Shown: one piece after another, positions 1 to 7,566 of the stretch | How the letters are laid out: every line of letters begins with the position of its first letter | How positions within the stretch are numbered: position 1 is the first letter of the stretch | DNA from: Holdemanella biformis DSM 3989 | GTDB taxonomy: Bacteria > Bacillota_I > Bacilli_A > Erysipelotrichales > Erysipelotrichaceae | Length of the DNA stretch: 35,983 nt | Direction: 5' to 3' | NCBI RefSeq assembly: GCF_000156655.1 | Contig: NZ_DS996842.1 | Span: 20,957-56,939 of the forward strand | The notes under the pieces: generated by a model | Seen by the model: the letters and a program-made list of their open reading frames with translations, nothing else | What the model was told of the DNA's origin: nothing | Database searches by the model: none | Made by a program: the position numbers and the translations under genes

Positions 1-1
1 G

Positions 2-202
2 GAAGGTTCTAAACACGCAAAAGCTAAATATGTATTTAGAAGATTGTTTCCAGAAGCTTCTTGGTTTAAGAATCACTCTAAATTCCTTGATTCCTATCCA
101 ATTTTCATTCCATTTTGTGCAGTCTTTCGAATTATAACGAAAGTCTTTATGAGTTGGAAAAAGTGGACTAGTGAACTAAAGAATATACTATTTATGGATT
201 AG
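2..202 (+). CDS. C-terminal end of an upstream protein, possibly nucleotidyltransferase-like (partial)
   Basis: An open frame enters from the left edge and ends at TAG; about 66 residues are visible. The tail is basic and aromatic, with RRLFPEASWF and YPIFIPF motifs near the end. This pattern resembles, from memory, the end of uncharacterised nucleotidyltransferase proteins of polysaccharide loci, which would fit the capsule genes downstream. The match is weak because the catalytic part lies outside the window. The next start codon follows 8 bases after the stop, with AGGAG immediately before it, so the two genes are probably cotranscribed. Confidence 0.35.
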   Translation, partial: EGSKHAKAKYVFRRLFPEASWFKNHSKFLDSYPIFIPFCAVFRIITKVFMSWKKWTSELKNILFMD

Positions 203-210
203 GAGAAATT

Positions 211-1002
211 ATGGATCAATATAAATTAAAGGATTTAATGGATGCGACAAAAGAAGAGGTCGGAAAAGAACTAGTAGAAAAACTATTACCTGCAGTTATT
301 CAAGAAGCAGGAAGCTTTTTGTTTGATAAAGGTATGGGAATGTGAGCTTGTGAAATGGTTGGATCTGTTTTGCCCGTGGCAAATAATGTTCTTCTTTCAT
401 ATAAACAACATTGTCTTGAAAGAAATGTTTTAAATGCTTTAAAAAATATTCAGACTAGACAAACTGAACTTGAATATAGAATGAATAATCTATTTGAAAA
501 TAATCCAGTCTTTATTGAACAGATTACAGAGGCTTTGTTGGATAATATAATGGATGAGATACAGGAAAAGTTGGTTGAATATAATGTGAATGGATATATC
601 AACCTCTTGGAATCGGATCATACAAACATAGATTTGGGTTTAATGTTTTTTAAAACGATGTCTCAATTGAATGATTTGGATATTCGTATATTAAAAGTGT
701 ATTCAAATCTAGAAACTTATGGTGAGAGTATTGTTTCTATATGCAATGAATTAAATCTTGAACTGAATCAAATTCGATTTATTAAGGAGAAATTGGAATG
801 ATTTGATCTATTACAGAGTCGAAATGAAGAAATGAATGATGATAATTTAGAAATGATTGTAAATTACTTGGAGAAAGTAAAAAAAGAGAATCGAAAAAGG
901 AATCTAAATGATATAAAGGTTCCTAGTTTAAAAAGAGTGAGTGCAAGCGATAGTTATCGTATTACACCGCTTGGCAGACACTATTTGACTATGATTTGAT
1001 AA
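211..1002 (+). pseudogene. Accessory protein gene interrupted by two in-frame TGA codons
   Basis: One reading frame runs from ATG 211 (AGGAG 9 bases upstream) to a tandem TGA-TAA at 997-1002, broken by TGA at 343 and TGA at 799. The pieces are 44, about 151 and 65 residues, and they read as one helical, hydrophilic protein. A glycine/methionine and hydrophobic patch (GSVLPVANNVLLSY) follows the first break, and a basic C-terminal part contains SYRITPLGRHYL, typical of a winged-helix or repressor-like end. No TGG codon occurs anywhere in the frame. I do not recognise a named family. Ordinary genes in this window (comEA, marR) use TGA as a stop, so nonsense decay is the default reading; readthrough, or origin in an element that reads TGA as tryptophan, is the alternative. 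An internal restart at ATG 355 would give a 148-residue protein, but no good ribosome site precedes it. Confidence 0.6.
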
Positions 1003-1027
1003 AATATTCATGAAAAATTAACAATTG

Positions 1028-1056
1028 TTTACATATAAGATGAATTTATTTATAAA
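1028..1056 (+). promoter_or_regulatory. Candidate promoter of the capsule/EPS operon
   Basis: TTTACA at 1028-1033, a 17-base spacer and TATAAA at 1051-1056. A second possible -10 (TATAAT, 1081-1086) and a direct repeat GGTTCAT (1061-1067 and 1092-1098) lie between this and the first gene, so the true start site is uncertain. Confidence 0.45.
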
Positions 1057-1145
1057 AAAAGGTTCATTTTATGGTATAGTTATAATGTTTTGGTTCATGG
1101 TTGTTTTAATCATGCTTAAAATAAAAAGTAGGAGGATAAGGGTTT

Positions 1146-1868
1146 ATGGCTTATAAGAGAATGTCTCGTAATGATGCTTATATGAATGTGGCTAATGTAG
1201 AAGATGATGAAGATGTTATTGATCTTCTTGAAGTGGCTCGTGTTATTTTAAAACATATTAAATTAATTATTTTACTTTGTGTTGTATTTGGCGCTGTTGG
1301 ATTTTTTGGAACAAAGTTTTTGATTGCGCCTAAATATACGGCTAGTACTTCCATTTATTTAACGCCTCAAGTAAGTGATAGTGGTGCTTTGGATTATAAC
1401 TCACAGATTGCCAATAGTAAATTGGTTACTAACGTAGTTAACTTAATGACGCAGAATAATGTTATGTCTGAAGTGGCTAAAAATGTGGGTATGGAAAACG
1501 CAAAAAGTGTCAAAGATTGTATTGAAGTTACGAATGAATCAAATACGGAAATTATCACAATTACGGCTACAACTACAGATCCTAAGTTATCTAAGGATAT
1601 CGCAAATGGAACTGTAGATACTTTTATTAAGACAATGCAGAAAAACTTAAATGTTCGTAATATTGAAATTGTAGACAAGGCAAAATTATCTTATGTACCA
1701 AGTGGTCCAAATGCAAAGAAGAATGGTGTACTTGCGGCTGCAGTTGGATTTGTACTTGGTGCAGGATATGCGGTATTAAGATTCTTGTTTGATAATCGTT
1801 TGCGTACGAAAGAAGAGGCAGAAAAATATTTGGGTATTCCTGTTTTCTGCGAGATTCCTGAATTATAA
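1146..1868 (+). CDS. Wzz/YveK-type polysaccharide co-polymerase, adaptor of the tyrosine kinase
   Basis: This is the transmembrane adaptor of the Gram-positive split tyrosine kinase. It sets polysaccharide chain length and activates the cytoplasmic kinase encoded two genes later. The 240-residue protein has a cytoplasmic N-terminus, a membrane segment at about 37-58 (LIILLCVVFGAVGFF), an extracellular Wzz domain starting with APKYTASTSIYL, and a second membrane segment at about 190-213 after the family-typical proline motif VPSGPNAKKN. The tail ending in GIPVFCEIPEL is also typical. AGGAGGAT lies at 1130-1137, nine bases before the ATG. Its stop overlaps the next start (TAATG), which indicates coupled translation. 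Symbols in other genomes are cpsC, capA or yveK; none is assigned here. Confidence 0.9.
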   Translation: MAYKRMSRNDAYMNVANVEDDEDVIDLLEVARVILKHIKLIILLCVVFGAVGFFGTKFLIAPKYTASTSIYLTPQVSDSGALDYNSQIANSKLVTNVVNLMTQNNVMSEVAKNVGMENAKSVKDCIEVTNESNTEIITITATTTDPKLSKDIANGTVDTFIKTMQKNLNVRNIEIVDKAKLSYVPSGPNAKKNGVLAAAVGFVLGAGYAVLRFLFDNRLRTKEEAEKYLGIPVFCEIPEL

Positions 1869-2644
1869 TGGCTAAGTTTATAGATATTCACTCACATATC
1901 GCTTGGGGTATTGATGATGGCATGCCATCTATTGAGGATGCTCAAAGTTCGTTAGAAGCAGCTCGTAATGATGGCTTTGTAGGAATCTGTAGTACACCAC
2001 ACTTTATACCTGGACAATTAGATGTTTCTATTTATAATGAGATTGTTTCTCGTCAGATGGAATTAAAAGAAATGAGTCCGATTCCAATTTATTGTGGTGG
2101 AGAAGTCATGATGAATAGTGAATTCATTGATGGGTTGGATTTAGATTTATATCCTACACTAAATGGATCTCGTTATATGCTTGTGGAGTATAATGTTCTT
2201 CGTGACATTCATTCCATTGATTATAGAGATGATTGTTTGTATGAATTGAAGGTAAAGGGATTTGTTCCTGTGCTTGCGCATATTGAACGTTATTTTCATT
2301 CCGGACTTGATTATTCAATTATTGATAATTGGATTGATATGGGTTGTGTATTACAGATCAATCGTACTTCTATTTTAGGAATGCATGGAAAGACAATTCA
2401 ATCGAACGCATTATCTTTATTAGATGATGGATATTGTGATGTGATTGGTACAGATACACATAGAGCAAGTGGGCATCGTATTTCTAAATTGAGTGATGCG
2501 TATTCTGTTGTTTCAAAGCGTATTGGTAGTGAGAATGCGGATATATTATTTTTTGAGAATCCTAAGCGTATCTTGAGTGATATGGATATATTAAATGTTG
2601 AGGTTGTAAAGAAAAAGAAGCGTTTTAGTTTCTTTAGGAGATAG
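1868..2644 (+). CDS. cpsB: CpsB-type PHP-domain protein-tyrosine phosphatase
   Basis: This is the manganese-dependent phosphatase that dephosphorylates the C-terminal tyrosines of the partner kinase, cycling polysaccharide export. The 258-residue protein carries the PHP metal-binding motifs: DIHSH at 6-10, DDG at 16-18 followed by a helix, a TPHF motif near 42-45, an HIERY motif in the middle and GTDTHR near residue 195. Length and order match CpsB/YwqE proteins. It sits between the Wzz-like adaptor (one-base overlap) and the kinase (2-base gap), the classic streptococcal cps order. The C-terminus is strongly basic (KKKKRFSFFRR). Confidence 0.92.
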   Translation: MAKFIDIHSHIAWGIDDGMPSIEDAQSSLEAARNDGFVGICSTPHFIPGQLDVSIYNEIVSRQMELKEMSPIPIYCGGEVMMNSEFIDGLDLDLYPTLNGSRYMLVEYNVLRDIHSIDYRDDCLYELKVKGFVPVLAHIERYFHSGLDYSIIDNWIDMGCVLQINRTSILGMHGKTIQSNALSLLDDGYCDVIGTDTHRASGHRISKLSDAYSVVSKRIGSENADILFFENPKRILSDMDILNVEVVKKKKRFSFFRR

Positions 2645-2646
2645 AA

Positions 2647-3357
2647 ATGGCAAAGAAAAAGAGAAATCAGTTTGATGTAGATGAGATTTATCGTGGCTTG
2701 CGTACAAATATTGAGTTTAGTCAAATGGATGAGGCTATGCAGGTTATTACTTGTGTAAGTACAGTTCCAAATGAAGGAAAGAGTACGATAGCTTGTAACT
2801 TGGCTCGTATTATGGCAGCAAAATATAAAAATGTATTATTAATTGATTGTGACTTAAGAAATGCATCGGTTCATAAAACGTTGCATATTTCAAATCGTTC
2901 AGGACTTACAAATATTATTTCTGAATTTCAAGAAGGACTTAGTATCAATTCGTATGAGGGTGTTCAACAAGTTCAATATGATGGTGGTCAAACACTTACT
3001 GTAATTACAGCAGGTCATAGAGTACCAAATCCTAGTGAAGTATTGGGATCTAAAAGAATGGGACGCTTTTTAGAACAAGCTCGTAAAGAATTTGGATATA
3101 TTATTATTGACTCACCACCAATGGCAGTAGCATCAGATACAATTCCATTGAGTAATGTGAGTGATGGCGTATTATATGTAGTGGATGCAAAATCTTCAGA
3201 TAAACGTAGAGTTAAAACGGCTATCAATGACTTAAAACGTAATGGTGGACACGTAATTGGTGTTGTATTAAACAAAGTGGATATGAGTGATGAAAACCGT
3301 TATGGCTACGGATATGGATATGGTTATGGAGGAGACGGTGATGGTGAAAAGAAATAG
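2647..3357 (+). CDS. cpsD: CpsD/YwqD-type bacterial tyrosine kinase
   Basis: This is the cytoplasmic autophosphorylating tyrosine kinase (BY-kinase) that works with the membrane adaptor to control polysaccharide polymerisation. In 236 residues it shows Walker A (STVPNEGKST, 38-47), Walker A' (VLLIDCDLR, 63-71) and Walker B (YIIIDSPP, 151-158). The C-terminus has a tyrosine cluster at 219, 221, 223, 225 and 227, the usual autophosphorylation site and CpsB substrate. The start has GGAG in TTTAGGAGATAG just upstream, inside the end of cpsB. Its last 17 bases overlap the next gene, whose ribosome site lies inside the codons of the tyrosine/glycine repeat. Confidence 0.93.
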   Translation: MAKKKRNQFDVDEIYRGLRTNIEFSQMDEAMQVITCVSTVPNEGKSTIACNLARIMAAKYKNVLLIDCDLRNASVHKTLHISNRSGLTNIISEFQEGLSINSYEGVQQVQYDGGQTLTVITAGHRVPNPSEVLGSKRMGRFLEQARKEFGYIIIDSPPMAVASDTIPLSNVSDGVLYVVDAKSSDKRRVKTAINDLKRNGGHVIGVVLNKVDMSDENRYGYGYGYGYGGDGDGEKK

Positions 3358-3888
3358 TTTAATATTCCTTACAGCTTTTGGTCTACTTCTAACGGGTTGT
3401 AGTAAATCTGGCTTAGAAATCACAAAAGATGATATTCTAGAAGTAGCTAGAGATGATGCGAATGCCACGAAAAGTGAATGTGAAAATGTATCCATTAAAG
3501 AACAAAAAGGTTCATATATTGTTTCATTTAATACGAATGGTGGATCTTATGAATACAAGATTGGTAAAGATGGTATTATAAAAGAACGTAGTTTTAAGCG
3601 TGGAGCTAAAGAAGAGACCACTGAAACTGAAAAGGTTGAAGAACCGGTTAAAGAAGAAACTACAAAAAAGAAGAAAAGTCTTCAACTTCATTTGATGAAG
3701 GTCAACAACAGGCAATCAATGCGGTATTGGCAAATTCTGGATTAGAACAAAGTGATGTATCTAATATTACTTGTTCTTTAGATTCAAATACAAATCAATA
3801 TACAGTCACATTTGTATTAAATGATGTCACAACTACGGCTACTGTAGATGCGGCTACATTTACTGTATTATCTACAATTTTAGGATAA
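3341..3888 (+). pseudogene. PepSY-like two-domain lipoprotein, split by a -1 frameshift at A_AAA_AAG
   Basis: The start at 3341 has GGAGG at 3328-3332 and gives a lipoprotein signal: KR, a hydrophobic core, then LTGC with lipidated Cys20. Residues from about 25 form a PepSY-like domain (helix, then a YIVSFNTNGG strand and YEYKIGKDGIIKE). The zero frame ends at 3745. In the -1 frame the sequence continues through a second PepSY-like domain (AINAVLANSGL, then YTVTFVLND) to TAA at 3886-3888. The switch lies at A_AAA_AAG (3664-3670), read in phase as ACA-AAA-AAG, inside the Glu/Lys linker between the domains. A 6-bp hairpin (CTTCAT/ATGAAG, 3686-3700) follows 15 bases later. The joined product would be 182 residues, the unshifted one 135. 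It could be a programmed or slippage-rescued frameshift, a real indel, or a homopolymer read error. PepSY-like domains are usually inhibitory or sensory extracytoplasmic modules; its role in this locus is unknown. Confidence 0.7.
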
Positions 3889-3890
3889 TG

Positions 3891-3918
3891 AATGCATACA
3901 TTTGTGTATGCATTTTTT
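3891..3918 (+). terminator. Intrinsic terminator after the lipoprotein gene
   Basis: A perfect 10-bp stem (3891-3900 with 3905-3914) around a TTTG loop runs into T residues at 3915-3918. It starts 2 bases after the -1 frame stop at 3888, whereas the zero-frame stop lies about 145 bases earlier. This placement supports the long form as the original gene. Confidence 0.85.
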
Positions 3919-3958
3919 CATTATTGTAGTAATATAGTTAGAAAATGAGGTGTTAAGT

Positions 3959-5458
3959 ATGAATGAAAAGAAAAATGTTGTGAGTAAAGTATTTGGGATT
4001 CTATTTTCTTTAATCTTAGTTATTTCAAGTATATACTGCTTATATCAATTGATTCAATTAAATGTTTTGACAAGTAAATTATTATTTTTAGCTACAACAA
4101 TATTTATATTAATCGACTTAATTTTTGTGTTATTACTATGTTTTATTTCTAAAGGTGTAGTATCTAAAATTATCTGTATTCTATTAGCTGTTGTATTATC
4201 TGTAGGATACGGTATTGGTGGATACTATATTTCTAAAACGGGTGGTGCTTTAAATAAGATTACTTCGGTTATAAAGAATGCGAAAAATACGGTAAGCATT
4301 GTTGTAAAACAATCGAGTGATGTTAAAGATAAGAAGTCTTTAAATGGCCTTAGTGTTGGTTATTTAAGAAATATTGGTACAGCTGGATCGGCTGCTATGT
4401 TAGAAGATTTAAGTAAATCCAATATTAAGATGGAACAAATACAATATGATAGTATGACAGCACTTTTAGAAGCTTTCTATAATGGAGAAGTAGATTCCAT
4501 TATTATTAATGAATCAAGTCGTAGTCAAATTTTGGATATGGAAGCTTATTCTAACTTTGATTCAAATACGCGTGTGGTTTATCAAACTTCTTATAAAGTA
4601 AAAAATAATGATTCAGCCGCAGCTGTAAGTGATATTACTTCAAAACCATTTAATGTATTGATCTCTGGTTCAGATACACGTGGTGGATTTGATGAAAATG
4701 GTCGTAGTGATGTGATTATGGTAGCTACAGTTAATCCTAAATCACATACCATTCTATTAACTTCCGTACCACGTGATTTCTATGTCACTACAGCTTGTGA
4801 TGCAGGGGATGGATGTATGCAAGGAGCATTAGATAAGATTACACATACGGGTATTCATGGTACGAATACGACAAAGCGTACTGTAGAACAATTATTGGGT
4901 ATTGAAATTAACTATACATTCAAAGTTGGCTTTGATACAGTAACAGATTTAGTAGATGCCGTTGGTGGAATCGATGTTACTGTGGCTCCTGGATATGCAG
5001 TAGATAAACTTTTAACAAATCCTGCTTATGGTGTACATGAAGGTGTGAATCATTTAAATGGAGAGCATGCGCTTGCCTATGCTCGTGAGCGTTATGCCTA
5101 TACAGAAGGGGATCGACAACGTACAAAGAATCAACAACAAGTTCTTATGGGAATTATCGATAAGATTACAAGTCCTGCAATCGTTACAAATTATGCTTCG
5201 ATTATGGATAGTATGGCAAATACTTTCTCAACAACAATGTCTAATGATGAGATTACGGATTTGATTAAGTATCAGTTGAATAAGAATCCAAAATGGAAGA
5301 TGGAACAGTATATGGTAGATGGTACGGGTGATACTTTAATGTGCGCTGAACTTGGAGATGCGGCATCTGTTATGGTTCCAGATCAAAGTACGGTTAAAAT
5401 GGCTAAGGATAAAATTAATGCTGTTTTAGCTGGTAATTCAAGTGATGATGTACAATAA
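3959..5458 (+). CDS. LytR-CpsA-Psr (LCP) family glycopolymer transferase, copy 1
   Basis: LCP proteins transfer undecaprenyl-linked glycopolymers (capsule, teichoic acid) to peptidoglycan outside the membrane. The ATG at 3959 is preferred over the GTG at 3950 because AGG lies 8 bases upstream. The 499-residue protein has three membrane segments in the first 100 residues. Next comes an extracellular region (about 110-225) with the shape of a periplasmic-binding module (LLEAFYNGEVDSIIINESSR), comparable to the accessory domain of streptococcal CpsA. The LCP catalytic domain spans about 230-440: LISGSDTRGG, RSDVIMVATVNP, TSVPRDFYV, DKITHTG and LNGEHALAYARERYA. The acidic and arginine residues that bind the pyrophosphate lipid are present. 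The position after cpsD fits capsule attachment. Two paralogues follow. Confidence 0.92.
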   Translation: MNEKKNVVSKVFGILFSLILVISSIYCLYQLIQLNVLTSKLLFLATTIFILIDLIFVLLLCFISKGVVSKIICILLAVVLSVGYGIGGYYISKTGGALNKITSVIKNAKNTVSIVVKQSSDVKDKKSLNGLSVGYLRNIGTAGSAAMLEDLSKSNIKMEQIQYDSMTALLEAFYNGEVDSIIINESSRSQILDMEAYSNFDSNTRVVYQTSYKVKNNDSAAAVSDITSKPFNVLISGSDTRGGFDENGRSDVIMVATVNPKSHTILLTSVPRDFYVTTACDAGDGCMQGALDKITHTGIHGTNTTKRTVEQLLGIEINYTFKVGFDTVTDLVDAVGGIDVTVAPGYAVDKLLTNPAYGVHEGVNHLNGEHALAYARERYAYTEGDRQRTKNQQQVLMGIIDKITSPAIVTNYASIMDSMANTFSTTMSNDEITDLIKYQLNKNPKWKMEQYMVDGTGDTLMCAELGDAASVMVPDQSTVKMAKDKINAVLAGNSSDDVQ

Positions 5459-5479
5459 TATAGCTTAGGGGTACTTACA

Positions 5480-5650
5480 ATGAACAAAGCACATTTGGGT
5501 TTAATGATTGGAATGATTTCTTGTATCATGGCTAGTATTATATGTCTGGTTCTATATTTAATGATTTCAATTGTGTGGTTCGTTTTGGCTAGTATTGTAT
5601 TATTGTTAGTTTCTTTATTATTGGTTTTTATAGATTTGTTACATGATTAA
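5480..5650 (+). CDS. Small two-segment membrane protein, unknown
   Basis: A 56-residue ORF with two hydrophobic segments (about 8-27 and 30-52, MISIVWFVLASIVLLL) and a short polar end. AGGGG at 5466-5470 lies 9 bases before the ATG. It sits 21 bases after the first LCP gene and is followed directly by a terminator, so it is the last gene of that transcript. Coding is supported by its start signal and placement only; no family is recognised. Similarity to the N-terminal membrane segments of the neighbouring LCP proteins is superficial. Confidence 0.6.
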   Translation: MNKAHLGLMIGMISCIMASIICLVLYLMISIVWFVLASIVLLLVSLLLVFIDLLHD

Positions 5651-5657
5651 GTATTGT

Positions 5658-5687
5658 AGGATGGTTTAAAATGACCATCCTTTTTTT
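5658..5687 (+). terminator. Intrinsic terminator
   Basis: AGGATGGT (5658-5665) pairs with ACCATCCT (5674-5681) around an 8-base loop and is followed by six or more T residues. An ATG in the loop (5671) is in frame with the next gene but is not its start. Confidence 0.88.
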
Positions 5688-5766
5688 GTCGATTTGCCAA
5701 AAAGTAGTATTTTATTATATAATATGTAATTGTGAGCCATATAAATCAATTATAGGAGATTATTTT

Positions 5767-7557
5767 ATGTCTAAAAAAGATATTGAACTTTCCCATGATG
5801 TAAAGGGAAATAGTAAAAAGAATAAGAAAAAAAGAAGGCCTATAAGTAAATTTTTAACGGTGTTTATGTTTGTTGCACTCGCATTACTTATACTTCAAAT
5901 GGTGCGTTTAAATTTATTGCCATTTAAATTGATTGTGTTAATTTCGGCTGTGTTTATAATATTAGCTTTGATAGTCACTTTAATGATGCATTATAAGGCA
6001 AAGAAGTTTTTCAGTCGATTATTACTTGGGTTGATCTCTTTGTGTATGTGTGTAGCTTTTGCGTATGGAAATTATTTTATTTATAAGACGAAGGATACTT
6101 TTGATGTAGTGACAAGTCTTGCAGATAAAAGGGCTATCACAACTTCAATTATCGCATTAAAGGATTCAAATATTACTTCAAAGGCGGATCTTAAGAATAA
6201 GAAGATTGGTACTGTTCTTGAAATGGATAAGGAAGCTACAAAGCGTACTTTAGAGGCACTTAAAAAAGATGAGATTAAATATTCAACTTCAGATTATAGC
6301 AATCTAGATGATTTGGTAAATGCTTTATATGAGGGTAGTGTAAATGCGATTTGTTTAAATGAAAAGTATCGTGATGTTTTACATGAGACAGAGGAATATT
6401 TTACTTTTAACACGATTACGAATGTTGCTTATCAAAATGTGCATTATGTAGAAAAAGCGGCAAGTGAAAATGAGAGTGATCCGGTTAGAAATATTACGAA
6501 AGATGCGTTTACTGTACTTGTGAGTGGTAATGATTCTTATGGTAGTTTACAGGATTCAAATACGCGTAGTGATGCGAATATGTTGTTGACGGTAAATCCT
6601 AAAACGGGAACGATTTTGATGACAAGTATTCCTAGAGATTATTATGTAAATCTTGTATGTCCTGAAGGGGATGAAAATTCGTGTCCAGAAGAGAGTAAAG
6701 ATAAATTGACACATACGGGTCTTCTTGGAATCAAGAGTACGGAAAAGTCAATTGAGAATGCTTTAGGTATAAAGATCAATTATAATGTTCGTATAAACTT
6801 TTCAAGTGTGGTTAATTTAGTGGATGCTTTGGATGGAATTGATTTGGATATCAAGGAAGGCGAAGAGTGTGATATTTTATATGCGAATATGCAGCCTGGA
6901 CTGAGTGTAGGTAAGCATCATGTGGATGGTGAAACAGCTTTAGCTTTTGCACGTGAAAGACATGCTTATTTAAATGGGGATAATCAGCGTGTTAAAAATC
7001 AGCAGAAGGTATTTAAGGCAATATTTAAGCGTGTAGTATCTCCTAAGATGATTACAAACTATGGTAAGTTTATGGATGCTTTGGCAGTTGCGTTTGATAC
7101 AAACATTTCGGCGAATGAAATGAGTGATTTTATTAAGTATGAACTTGGTTCTATGCCAAAATGGAAGTTTGAATCGTATTCGATTTCGGGGGATTCTGGT
7201 AATGAATTCTGTTATTTAGCACAAACATATGCTTCCATAACATATGAAAATGAATTGATGAATCAAATAGCAAGAGATAAGATTAATGCGGTTTTAGAGG
7301 GTAAAAGTTCAGATACAGTAAAAGATACATCTGGATCCGTTCAAGAGCCAAGTGCAGATAATGTAATTCATGAATCAAATGATTCAAGTACGGATTATAA
7401 TTACGATTACGATTATGATTATAGTTATAGTTATGATCCAAGTTATCAAGAATCTTATGATACACAGAATTCATCGAATGAAGATTATTCGAACTCGAAT
7501 ACGGGTTATGATTCTTATGAAGAGCCATCATATGATGATTCTAATGAAGGGTATTAA
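5767..7557 (+). CDS. LytR-CpsA-Psr (LCP) family glycopolymer transferase, copy 2, with Tyr/Asp-rich tail
   Basis: A paralogue of the upstream LCP gene. The start at 5767 has TAGGAG at 5752-5757, nine bases upstream; the earlier in-frame ATG at 5671 lies in a terminator loop. The 596-residue protein has a long basic N-terminus (KKNKKKRRP), three membrane segments (about 24-105), the accessory binding-like domain (LVNALYEGSVNAICLNEKYR), then the LCP domain: LVSGNDSYGS, TRSDANMLLTVNP, TSIPRDYYV, DKLTHTGLLG and VDGETALAFARERHA. The last roughly 75 residues are low-complexity Tyr/Asp/Ser/Asn, including a run of Asp-Tyr and Ser-Tyr pairs. Its own upstream terminator and ribosome site suggest a separate transcript from copy 1. 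The third copy follows after 9 bases. Confidence 0.9.
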   Translation: MSKKDIELSHDVKGNSKKNKKKRRPISKFLTVFMFVALALLILQMVRLNLLPFKLIVLISAVFIILALIVTLMMHYKAKKFFSRLLLGLISLCMCVAFAYGNYFIYKTKDTFDVVTSLADKRAITTSIIALKDSNITSKADLKNKKIGTVLEMDKEATKRTLEALKKDEIKYSTSDYSNLDDLVNALYEGSVNAICLNEKYRDVLHETEEYFTFNTITNVAYQNVHYVEKAASENESDPVRNITKDAFTVLVSGNDSYGSLQDSNTRSDANMLLTVNPKTGTILMTSIPRDYYVNLVCPEGDENSCPEESKDKLTHTGLLGIKSTEKSIENALGIKINYNVRINFSSVVNLVDALDGIDLDIKEGEECDILYANMQPGLSVGKHHVDGETALAFARERHAYLNGDNQRVKNQQKVFKAIFKRVVSPKMITNYGKFMDALAVAFDTNISANEMSDFIKYELGSMPKWKFESYSISGDSGNEFCYLAQTYASITYENELMNQIARDKINAVLEGKSSDTVKDTSGSVQEPSADNVIHESNDSSTDYNYDYDYDYSYSYDPSYQESYDTQNSSNEDYSNSNTGYDSYEEPSYDDSNEGY

Positions 7558-7566
7558 GGAGAAAAC

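Noticed and set aside
5671-5766. Upstream start for LCP copy 2
   Set aside because: The ATG at 5671 lies in the loop of a terminator and the extra residues do not resemble the family; ATG 5767 has a proper ribosome site.
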